From the NCBI GenBank assembly GCA_036850595.1, contig CM072159.1:33286636-33350635 (forward strand): 64,000 bases of DNA, read 5' to 3'. The notes under the pieces are model-generated. The model was not told the DNA's origin. It did not search any database and worked only from the letters and a program-made list of their open reading frames with translations. Each line of letters begins with the position of its first letter. Within the stretch, counting starts at the first letter, position 1. The translations under genes were made by a program, and so were the position numbers. Positions 36,001 through 45,305 of the stretch are shown piece by piece. Source of the DNA: Rhyacichthys aspro (lineage: Eukaryota > Chordata > Actinopteri > Gobiiformes > Rhyacichthyidae).

Positions 36001-39000
36001 ACTCAAGAAGTGCTCATAGAAAACTTTGATAAACCTGGATTTAATATTGTTGCATCCCTAAATATGAGATTCAATTGTGATATATTATATATTGTGACGT
36101 GTATTTGGTCTAAATATTCAGGTCTGGAGACAATATAAAGGACTCAAATCAAATATGTATAAAGAAATAAACAGACTTTTATGATCTATGGAGAAGACAT
36201 GGAGGAGCTACACTGAAGATCAACAGGTCAAATATCACAAATGAGCTCAATACAGATGTAGATAGATAATCCCACCTGAGAAACACCAAATAATGTGTAA
36301 TTCATGAATAACACCAGGTATAATATACAATAAACATATAATCTATTATTTAACATTCTCTAAAAACATCCGTTATGCTTCACTCGATCCGTCCTTTGAT
36401 AAATCCACTGTTCTATAATCACAGTTAAATACAGCTCCTGACTCTGTCCACTCAGACTCAGACAGAATAATGACTTTTTGAATCTATTCATTTATACGTT
36501 TAAATATATTATTCATTTTAAGGAGAATTCACAGTTTTGTTCAATAAATACAACATATTTCCAAAGTCAATGAGTAATGGTGTAAAATAATCGTGATTTA
36601 AAAAATGACCAAAATAATTGTGATTATGATTTTTTTCCATAAACAAGCAGAAACCCACACCAGGTTCCACACCTGCGTCAGGTGAAGATCAACCAAAAAA
36701 ACAGTCTAGGGCTGAAACAACTAATGGAATAAATCAATTATAATCAAAAAAAATTATCAATCAAACTAATTTATTACAATTAATGGTTATCTGTGGGATT
36801 GATAGAGTCTGAAATATTCTGAGAGAAGAGGCTTTATTAAAGACACAGCAGTAAATCCACAGAAACAGTAAAATCCATCTTAATGTGGATCTGCTCTATC
36901 CTCAGTCTGTGGCTTCATCTGGATCAGATTTTGTAAAACTAGATTTGATTTTTCATTGTACAATCATCAGTTTTAAACAGGAACAATAAAATACTTGTCT
37001 GAGTCCACCAGGTCCAACACATTTACATTATTTATTTAATAATAATAGAAATAATCCCAGCCCAAGATCAAAGGAGAAACCGGTCACTGAATAAAAACGT
37101 TTGGAGGTGATTATTCTATTTTAATTCAGTGAAGTTATCGGGCTCCGTTCTTTTTCTTGAGATGTTCTATAATTGTCCCAAACAGATGGTGCTGTGTTTG
37201 GATGATCTGCTGCAGCTCTATTCCTCCTCCACCACAGTCGTTTCCCAGAAGCCTCAGCAGAGATGACTCCAGACCGAGGCGTGAGGAGGGGGCTAAATGT
37301 ATTCAGAGTGAACCCGGAGACCCAGCCTCAGCCGAGAGGAGGGGGCCGCAGACCAAAACACGGCGTTACGCAAGAGGAGCCAGTCGGGAGGCGTCAGACT
37401 GCGCCGCAAACAGAAGAAACGGCACAAAAGACCCGCAGCTCAGGGGGATTCAGCCGCTCGACCCCCACCGAGCGCCGTCTGAGGAGGCTCCGGGGGTCAC
37501 CGCGATAATGAGGGGGCCCCGTTCACGTCGAGCCGTCACAGACACCGAGGAATGTCACCAAAAACACCTCCACAACTACATTAGCATAAAGTATCACACA
37601 GAACGGCTCAGTGTCCAAAGCTCAAACTGAATGTAGCTGATATTTATTCTTCTCGTTGTCAAAATGGTTTAAATCCAAATAGTTTATTGTAAAATCAATC
37701 ATTTGTGTAAAAACAGTCTTTCTGATCCATCTAGTGTTTATTCTAAGTGATTGTAATAGATGAGAACCTCTATTCAGGAACAGAAAACCTTGGACAATCA
37801 CATGCTCCAAAAAGGAGCGCTCCCATTGGTCGACACTTGTCACATGACGTTCCAGGAAGTTTAATAGCTGCAGATAAAGTGTATTTTCAGCTGAATATGT
37901 CTTTTAACAGAGAAACAGCTGAAAAAAGAAAAGCATCAACAGAGAAAAGGGAGACAACGTAAAACACAGATAAATACTGTCAATTCAATCACGTAATGTT
38001 TAACGAGGAGGAGATAATTGTCGTCCTGACGCTGAAGTCACAGCTAAGCTAACGCTAAACTCTAAACTTCAGTTGGAATTACACAGGATTTAGTTGGATT
38101 CAAAACAGATTTCATTTTTTTTACTTCACTAACTCCAATCCTTAAAAATCCAGATTTCACTCATCCTAAATTTAAAAGATGCAATAATATTTCCAACAAA
38201 TTCAAACGGTGATAAATACAACCCAAATAACTGATTCTGCTCAATGCCTTGCTCCATAACATCAGTTTGTTTGGCATTTTTCATCAAATTCAATCATAAA
38301 AAAATCATCAACATTTTTAAATCTTCAGCGATGTACTGATTGGGAATTGCTCAAAAACATTCTCCAAGGTTTGAGGAAAGTTCAGTTGAGGCTCAGTATT
38401 TTCCAGCAGTTCGACTGAGGCTGGTCCTGAGTCGGACTGAGGGGACCCTCCAGGGGCCGACTCAGACAGTGTCTCCAGACTCTGAGAGGGCTCTGTCTGA
38501 AAACACTGACCCTCTCCGAGAACAATACAGTCTGGACTCGTAACAGCCGCAGTAAAAGCTCTTCAGCTCGGTTTCTGAGAACCTGCTCAGGGTCACTTTC
38601 TACTAGATTTAATTTGAGATTTGAAAACACGCACAAGCAAAAAAATCAAACATGTTTAGGATGAATTTAAAAACATACAGTCAGATCAGAACAGGTTTTA
38701 GTTGGATTTGAACAGGTTTTAGTTGGATCTGAACAGGTTTTAGTTGGATCTGAACAGGTTTTAGTTAGATTTGAACAGGTTTTATTTGGATCTGAGCAGG
38801 TTTTAGTTGGATTTTATACCATTCTGCAACAATTTAACAGGATTTATCCAGCATCCAGCCAATATTTAACAGGTTTTAACCAGTTTTGTACAGGTCTAGG
38901 TCAATCTAAACAGGTTCTTATTGGATTTAGACAGGTCTGAGTTTGATCCAAGCAGCTTTTGAATTGAATTTAAACAGGTTTTAGTTGAACTTGAACATTT

Positions 39001-41216
39001 TTAGATGGATTTAAACATGTTTTAGATGATCATTTTTACTCAGGTCAATAATAAATTAGAGTCTTATTCTCTGTGTACCTTTTGTGTTTAAATAAAGTTT
39101 GAATGGAAGGTGAATAATTCCGTTTGTGCTGCAGCTGTTCTGTTGAAGCCTGTTCACGCTCAGACCCTTCGAGGACGTTCACAGAGCTCTCAGGTGTCGC
39201 CTTTACTTAACTCTGCTCCAGACAGAAATAAAACCAGCAGCGACACTTTTAGAAACGAAGTGGTGGTGCTTTTTCCGACTGACACTCGGCAGCTGACTCG
39301 GGCCGTGACCCCGTCTGTTTTTGTGTTTGTTTTTTTACCTGCAGCGGTCTCCGAAGGCGCAGCTCCCCTTCTGAAAGAACTTGCAGATCATGTTGGCTGG
39401 TTTGCTGTTGGTCAAGTCGTGGGAGTAACGACAGTTTTCTCCTTCTTTGCAAAGACCGTGCATAAAATATCTGCGACAAAAAAGAAAGAGAATACATTTA
39501 GTGGAATTTGAGCAGGGTTTAGATAGATTTGAACCGTTCTCGTTAGATTTGAACAGGTTCTAAATTAACCTGAACAGGTTTTAGTCGGATGAAACCAATT
39601 TTAAATGGATTTAAGCAGGTTTTAGGTGGTTCTGAAGAGGGTTTCAGTTGGATTTGAACAGTATTTAGTTGGATTAAAATTTAGTTGGATTTGAACAGGT
39701 TCTCGTTGGATTTGAGCAGGCTTTAGGTGGCTCTGAACAGGTTTTAGTTGGATTTAAACCAATTTTAAATGGATTTGAGCAGGTTTTGGGTGGATCTGAA
39801 CAGGTTCTACTTAAATGTGAACTGGTTTTAGACAGCTCTGCGCAAGTTTTAGTTATATTTGAACAGGTTTTAGTTGGCTTTAAACTAGTTTTAGATACAA
39901 AATAAATTAATAAATAAATTCTAAAGACACTGACAGACCTTATCTGTGTCTGAAGCTGAAAAACACAGTTTACTTTTCTATTGTTGAGTTCAGTCCAAGG
40001 CTCTCGCTGCATCAGGCACAGTTATCACAAAATCAAGGTTTTTGGAGCGTTTAGTCTCGGACTGAGTCCAACTTGACACGACGCAGCATCCAAGTCCAAA
40101 AATGTTAAATGGAAAGTCATTAGAGAGCCTTAAAAAACAACATTTTAAATAATTGTGACAGCTGTAAATTAGTATATTTTCAAACTCCTATATCTTTTAT
40201 GATTTTGTGATGACTCAGGAAGGTCCCCATTGACTTTCACTGAACATTTTGCAACCTATGGAGTCTAGAATTAAAATAAGACGGATGCAATAAATACCAA
40301 ACGGCAGTTTTCAGAGTTTGACAGTCAAAGTAAAAGATAACACAAGGAAATCTGCTGTACTTGTTTGTGTTTTGTTTGGCACATAGTGGACCTGCAGACA
40401 TACACCAACAAACAGAAGCAAACAGAGTTCTACATAAACCGGACATGGCCATAACCTGATTCAATAAAGCCTTTTAATCTCTGCCTCTATCTTTATTATT
40501 TATTCATGTTAACATTCTCACTGCCTTTTCACAAATAACATTAAATATATTTGGTGCAATTTTCTTTGCAATAAAGGTATGTTAAGAAAATCTATTGTTG
40601 AATAATATTAGAACTGGGCCACATTCAAAACAAAATATTAGATAAACAGATTACATAACAGACCGCACACACACAAAAAATAATAATTTATGAATAGATT
40701 GACATATGGACAAAGAAATAAATGATAAAAAAATTTGATTCATAAATGAATGAGTAATAGATACATTACAAACACAAACTTTTAACTGTTACTGAATTGT
40801 TAAATACTGAACAATTGTGAATAAAACGCTTGAAATATGAAGTGACAAGCTGATTTTCTTTGTCTAGGCTATAGTTCATGAGCTAAAGGTGCACGGTCCT
40901 CGCTGCTGCACAGGTGTTTTATTGTTATTTTGCAGCATTAAAGGAGCCAGTCCTTTCTGATGTCTGCCTCTGAGAAACACAACAGTCCGGAGCTAGCTGT
41001 TAGCCGTTAGCCGCTAACAGCTGAACGGAGCCAGACGCCGCTGTCAGCCGCTCTCTGCGCACTTCACCGCGGGTATTTTACCACTAAACCCTCGCTAAAG
41101 CCCCTCGGGTCGACATGAAGGCGTCGTGGGGCCGTGTCTCACCTGCAGGTTACGTGTTTGGTCCAGCCTCCCGTCCCGACTGGAGCCGCCGTAGACGCTG
41201 CTGCTGCCTCCGCCAT
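30053..41216 (-). CDS. mkrn1: makorin-1, RING and C3H zinc-finger ubiquitin ligase, complete, 8 exons
   Basis: E3 ubiquitin ligase with RNA-binding C3H fingers. Exons on the minus strand: 41143-41216, 39339-39470, 34799-34971, 33871-34085, 31878-32092, 31433-31543, 30920-31061 and 30053-30265. All junctions are GT-AG and the total is 1275 nt (424 aa), in frame. Order of parts: C3H fingers 1 and 2 (residues ~24-71, CRYFMHGLCKEGENC), third C3H (CPYAAVGECRYGLNC, ~154-173), the makorin Cys-rich segment (CDMCGLQVLHP), RING finger (CGVCMEV to SCPECR, ~222-280), fourth C3H (CRYFDEGRGTCPFGSNC, ~308-330) and an acidic C-terminus ending DDFYEIYL. This order and the C-terminus are diagnostic of MKRN1; human MKRN1 is longer (482 aa), mostly at the N-terminus. 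The gene is stretched to 11 kb by minisatellite-filled introns. Confidence 0.96.
30423..30834 (+). repeat. 21-bp minisatellite (ACCTGTTCAAATCCAACTAAA), mkrn1 intron 7
   Basis: About twenty copies of a 21-bp unit reading AAACCTGTTCAAATCCATCT on the plus strand. Because 21 is a multiple of three, a repeat-derived frame (NPSKTCS) stays open; it is not a gene. Confidence 0.95.
31622..31868 (+). repeat. 21-bp minisatellite, mkrn1 intron 5, plus orientation
   Basis: Same 21-bp unit as at 30423, interrupted by unique sequence at 31668-31725. It ends ten bases from the donor of the RING exon. Confidence 0.9.
32180..32690 (-). repeat. 21-bp minisatellite, mkrn1 intron 4, minus orientation
   Basis: About 24 copies of the same unit in reverse (GGATCTGAACAGGTTTTAGTT). 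It lies less than 400 bases from the oppositely oriented array of intron 5, with the RING exon between them. Confidence 0.95.
32700..33870. other. mkrn1 intron 4, unique part
   Basis: Intronic DNA with no gene, transposon end or structured repeat that I can recognise. Confidence 0.5.
34135..34672 (+). repeat. 21-bp minisatellite, mkrn1 intron 3, plus orientation
   Basis: About 25 copies of TTCAAATCCAACTAAAACCTG with CTGACTAAAACATG variants. Confidence 0.95.
35045..35605 (-). repeat. 21-bp minisatellite, mkrn1 intron 2, minus orientation
   Basis: About 26 copies of GGATTTGAACAGGTTTCAGAG and related units, in a two-unit alternation (TTTTAGTTGAATTTGAACAGG next to TTTCAGAGGGATTTGAACAGG). A repeat-derived frame (EQVSEGF) is open across it. 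Confidence 0.95.
35606..37627. other. mkrn1 intron 2, repeat-poor part
   Basis: AT-rich intronic DNA. At 36700-36790 a degenerate piece (GGGCTGAAACAACTAATGG) resembles a widespread fish dispersed repeat. The 157-codon plus-strand frame at 37157-37630 has no recognisable domain and is not annotated as a gene. Confidence 0.5.
37628..38077 (+). repeat. dispersed repeat family A, mkrn1 intron 2
   Basis: Starts TGATATTTATTCTTCTCG and stays close to the copy at 18568 through GAGCGCTCCCATTGGTCGAC to TCTAAACTTCAGTT. The right-hand end seen in the il17ra copy is missing. Confidence 0.85.
38692..39022 (-). repeat. 21-bp minisatellite, degenerate, mkrn1 intron 2
   Basis: Clear copies of GGATTTGAACAGGTTTTAGTT at 38695-38815, then strongly diverged copies to 39022. 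Confidence 0.85.
39505..39900 (-). repeat. 21-bp minisatellite, degenerate, mkrn1 intron 1
   Basis: About 18 diverged copies of the unit in minus orientation, starting 35 bases from the acceptor of mkrn1 exon 2. Confidence 0.88.
39901..41142. other. mkrn1 intron 1, unique part
   Basis: AT-rich left part, GC-richer right part near the first exon (GCTGTTAGCCGTTAGCCGCTAACAGC palindromic stretch near 40999-41024). No gene or transposon recognised. Confidence 0.5.
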
Positions 41217-41238
41217 CGCTGTTTATGTTGAAGCCCGA

Positions 41239-41292
41239 CCGGAAGTGTCCCGCTCGGGCTTTTCCGGCAAACTTCGGATTAAATCGGAAGTT
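41239..41292 (-). promoter_or_regulatory. probable mkrn1 promoter region with two ETS-type motifs
   Basis: Just upstream of the mkrn1 ATG are CCGGAAGTG (41239-41247) and a second CGGAAGTTTCC (from 41285). Paired ETS/GABP motifs close to the start are usual for broadly expressed vertebrate genes. The GGAAG core reads on the plus strand. This is motif evidence only. Confidence 0.4.
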
Positions 41293-41450
41293 TCCGCAAA
41301 GAGGCTCCATTGTTTTACCAAATCCGTGGCCGTTTACCTTTTGTTTAATTCTCTAAAAAACACTGAAATGCCTAATTTTTTACAAGTCCCGTTATAGGGA
41401 ATTATGGATTATTAAACTGTAACATTACTATAAAATAAAATGCAATGTTG

Positions 41451-41494
41451 AGCAAATAAATAAATAAACAAACAAACAAACAAACAAACAAACA
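41451..41494. repeat. (AAAT)n/(AAAC)n microsatellite
   Basis: Three AAAT-type followed by eight AAAC-type tetranucleotides. Confidence 0.95.
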
Positions 41495-41744
41495 GAAAAA
41501 GCCTTTAAAAATGAATGAAAAACCAAGCCCAAGATGCTTTTATAATTTTTAGTGAGCGTCTGAAACTTATCCATGGCTCATGAAAAAAGGACAGAACATT
41601 AATGGAGCTGAATATAGCATTAGCTGATATTTACTTCATATTTATTATTTATTTATGTCATTTTTTGTTTTTGTTTTTGTAAAATGAGCGCAGCCATGTG
41701 ATATGTTCTGCGTGAGTGACTCAGTCAGCGAGAGAAAAAAAAGT

Positions 41745-42140
41745 TGGTTTTTTTTCCATCCCATATTTACAAATTGGGATTTTTGAGGTTATTATGTGAG
41801 TCTGGGAGTGACCAAAACTAACAGCAACATTGATTTTGATCAGTTTTTTATTTTTTGAGTAATGTTGTTTGAAAATAACCTGCAACCATGTTGTATGGAA
41901 GTCAATGGCAACAAAAAGAAGGGACACAGTTGGAGCTATTTAGTTTCAAAGGCATAAGAAAGACTTGAAGAAAAAAATAATAATCATGAAAAATTCAAAT
42001 TCACCCATTCAAAATTACTAACCTGGCCAAATTTGATGCAATTTGCATCAACACAGCAAAGTTATACAAAATTATAAAAAAAAGTTTAAAAAAAAAAAAA
42101 ACACAAAAAAAAAAAAATGAATGAGGTTTAATGTCCTTTT
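41745..42140 (+). mobile_element. piggyBac-like TTAA MITE, fragment 3
   Basis: Shares long stretches with 23708-24303, for example GAGCTATTTAGTTTCAAAGG and ATAAGAAAGACTTGAA, and a similar A-rich right side. The ends are degraded. Confidence 0.6.
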
Positions 42141-42391
42141 TACGATTCTTAGCAGAATGTAATTCCTTTTTCTGTTGTTGTCCTGATTCTGATCTTTATC
42201 TTTTTAATTAAATACACTGCAGTCTGTTGATTGGACGACAGAGAATCCAGTCTTGGGACAAAATAATAAACAAAAGAGACAAACAAAGTGTTTTCTCAAA
42301 TAAAGCTTGTCTTGTTCTTATAATGAACAAACGTCATATTCATGTAGAAATAATGAGGATAGATCCAAACCAAACCACACTGCTTCCACAT

Positions 42392-42512
42392 TCATTCATC
42401 TTCCACCGTTTAGTCCCGTCGGGGGTCGTGGCTGGAGACTATCCCAGCAGCTCTGGGTCTGAGGCAGGTTCACTCTGGACAATGGACAGTCACAGGGACA
42501 TTCTCTATCAAT
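42392..42512 (+). repeat. common teleost dispersed repeat fragment
   Basis: TTCATTCATCTTCCACCG followed by GTCCCGTCGGGGGTCG and ACTATCCCAGCAGC matches the layout of a widespread fish repeat that I know by sight. Only a shortened piece is present. Confidence 0.7.
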
Positions 42513-42761
42513 GATTACAGAATAAAATAAGACGGAGTCATCCCTGAAACACCAACGGATTTCTGGGGATTCAGTCTTTGGTTCTCATTTCCTTTTTCAC
42601 TTCCTGATTCAGCTCCAGTCGCCGCTGTTTCCCACTGTTTCTGGAAAATCAGGAGGATGTGGAAGTGAAGGCAGCGGGTATTCTCTCAGTTTGGGTTTTA
42701 CTGGCAGCTTTCAGTTGTGTTTAGGAAATGAGACACCACTGTGGCTGTAGAGGCATAGATG

Positions 42762-43310
42762 CTCAAATCCAACTAAAACCTGTTCAAATCCAACTAACAC
42801 CTGTTAGAACCCAACTAAAACTTGCTCAAATCCAACTAAAACCTGCTACAATCCAACTAAAACCTGCTACAATCCAACTAAACTTGCTCAAATCCAAGTA
42901 AAACCTGCTCAAATCCAACAGAAATCTGCTCAAGTCCAAGTAAAACCTGTTCAAATCTAACTAAAACCTGCTCAAATCCAACTAAAACCTGTTTCAATCC
43001 AACTAAAACCTGCTAGAATCCAACTAAAACCTGTTTCAATCCAACTAAAACCTGCTAGAATCCAACTAAAACTTGCTCAAATCCAACTAAAACCTGCTAG
43101 AATCCAACTAAAACCTGCCCAAATCCAACAGAAATCTGCTCAAATCCAAGTAAAACCTGCTAGAATCCAACGGAAATCTGCTAAAATCCAACTAAAACCT
43201 GTTCAAGTCCAACTAAAACCTGTTTAAATCTTTCTAAAACCATTTGAAATCCAACTCAAACCTGTTCAAATCCATCTAAACCCGCTTCCTTAAACCTCTA
43301 AAAGTCCTCC
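42762..43310 (+). repeat. 21-bp minisatellite between mkrn1 and the TLR gene
   Basis: About 26 copies, plus orientation, with frequent CTGCTAGAATCCAACTAAAAC and CTGCTACAATCC variants. Shows that the unit is not confined to mkrn1 introns. Confidence 0.94.
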
Positions 43311-43455
43311 TTAAACCTGCTCAAGCAGAAGCACCTCCCATTGCTTTATTGTGTTTGTGATAAACACAAAGAGGATCTGGTGATTATTAATAAAGAGGAT
43401 TATTAAACAGAGCCCACAGTTTGGTGCGAGTCGACAGAGAGCTACACTTCGAACC

Positions 43456-43469
43456 ATGTCTGAGCAGAG
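43456..43469 (+). other. candidate first coding exon of the TLR gene
   Basis: ACCATGTCTGAGCAGAG|GTAAAC has a good start context and a consensus donor. Spliced to the acceptor at 45298/45299 it enters the TLR frame without a stop and would place MSEQRIT before the annotated Met. The frame match alone has a one-in-three chance, so this is a suggestion. Confidence 0.35.
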
Positions 43470-43799
43470 GTAAACGTTACTTATTCATGTGATTATTGAC
43501 GAGTGAATGAGGTTTGTGTATTTGTGTTTAACGAGCAGAATACAGTCATTTAACGTTCCACTATTTACTGTAGACTTAATGAGATTTTAATTGCTTAATA
43601 GGCTGAAATGCATTTACAGTTTAAATTAGTATATCAACATGTATTTATAAATGCCTGTTCATAAAATACATTAAAACTAGTGCTGTCTTTTCATCGTTTA
43701 ACACACTTCAAGGTCTTGAACTTATCACACACTGGCACTTTTAAATTAGATTTATTTATTTCCTGTTGTTGAAATCCTTGAAATCCACCTGGGTCCTAG

Positions 43800-44115
43800 A
43801 GACTTGTAGTTTATTTACAGCAACTTTGTACAAAATTTATCAGAATCAATGTTTTTTGACACTCCCAGAAATCATTTTGTTTGATTTTGTGTTTTTCATA
43901 AAAAACACAAACAAAACTGGCATTTAAGGGTTTTCAAATTTTAAAAAAATCATAAATATTTGTTATGTGTAAAGCACTAAAGTTAATAATGGAATTCATT
44001 TAAAAAAAAAATGGAAAAAAAATATGTGGCACATAATATTTCTATGGCAAAGTTTAAAAGAGCATTTTTTTGTGTTGAAGGTGTCCTAAAACTAAATGTA
44101 ATTGCTTACTTCCCT
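43800..44115 (-). mobile_element. piggyBac-like TTAA MITE, fragment 4
   Basis: Diverged reverse copy; TCAGAATCAATGTTTTTTGACA and the CTATGGCAAAGTTTAAAA stretch match the family. Ends not found. Confidence 0.5.
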
Positions 44116-44391
44116 CCCTTGTTTTCTGAACAAAATAAATGGAAAACTGATACTTCCTGATAAACTCGCCACTTCCACGTTTTTATTTCACCAAAACAAT
44201 GTGGTGAAGCTGGCAAGAGATAGAGGTGGCAAAGCATTAATAGTGCCATAAAAATGTATAATTCATAGTTATTTTAAATTAAGACCATTTGTTTAACCTG
44301 TAAAACTTCCTTTTTTAATAATACATCTCATGCAGCTTTCTTTTAGAATCCAGACTGACTGCTGCTTTAATCTGGAATGACAGCTGAGTTT

Positions 44392-44475
44392 ATTTAAATC
44401 CAACTAAAACCTGTTCAAATCCAACTAGAATCTGGCCAAGTCAATCTAAAACCTGTTAAATTCCATCTAAAACCT
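44392..44475 (+). repeat. 21-bp minisatellite, four copies
   Basis: TTTAAATCCAACTAAAACCTG and three further copies. Short outlier of the same family, inside the presumed 5' intron of the TLR gene. Confidence 0.85.
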
Positions 44476-44810
44476 TTATCTTTATAATAGTTTTTTTTCT
44501 CTGTTGCAGATAAATTCCCCCAGAGCTTGACTCCAGCTCTTTGCCACTTAATATTTCCTGTTATTAATATTTTCATTGTCTTGTCTTTGTCACATGATCA
44601 AATAAAAAACATCCTAAAACAAAGAAAGCAGAAGTACTTCTCACCTCTCAAAAAATCAAAGTCAGCTCATTAAATGGAAGTTAACCTGAAACTTTTATCT
44701 TTTATCTGTTTCTCTATTTTTATCTTTTTTGAGCTGTTTCTCTGTAAAATAAGACGTATTTCCAACAGAATAACCCATTTCCTTGGTTTATTTCCTTGTT
44801 CCTTCGTTGT

Positions 44811-44940
44811 TGACATCAGTGTCGACCAATGGGAGCGCTCCTTTTTACCTGAAGTGAGCTGTGATTGGACAAAATCCTGCTGTGGACTGATCATTCTCAT
44901 CTATTAAAATCCTTCATTATAAAGACTAGATCACGTCTTA
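44811..44940 (-). repeat. dispersed repeat family A, fragment
   Basis: Contains GTGTCGACCAATGGGAGCGC and a diverged remainder up to ACTAGATCACGTC; reverse orientation. Confidence 0.75.
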
Positions 44941-45305
44941 AGGTCTCATTTTTACAGATGATTCATGTTACAATAAACTTTAGGAGATTACACTGAAAAA
45001 CTAAATGAAACAGGAAACAATTCAGGAAATCCCCATTTAAAACACAAGATTCAATATTAACATAAACATGAACACATCTGACTGATTTTGGCTGTGGAAA
45101 AGTGGAATATAATAATGTGAAATTTAAAAAAGAAGGCAAAAAGAAGAAGCAAAATTTAAGGTGTTTAAATCACAAATAAAAACAGAGCTGAGACTTTCCT
45201 CCTCAAGTTTGTCCCTTTAAGGATTCTAAAATCTGCTTATTGTTGTTATTATTTTATTTTTATTTTTTTTAATTCTTTTGTCCTCTTGTCTTTTTCAGAA
45301 TCACT

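Noticed and set aside
37157..37630. 157-codon frame in mkrn1 intron 2
   Set aside because: Low-complexity basic sequence, no domain, no splice context; antisense to the host gene.
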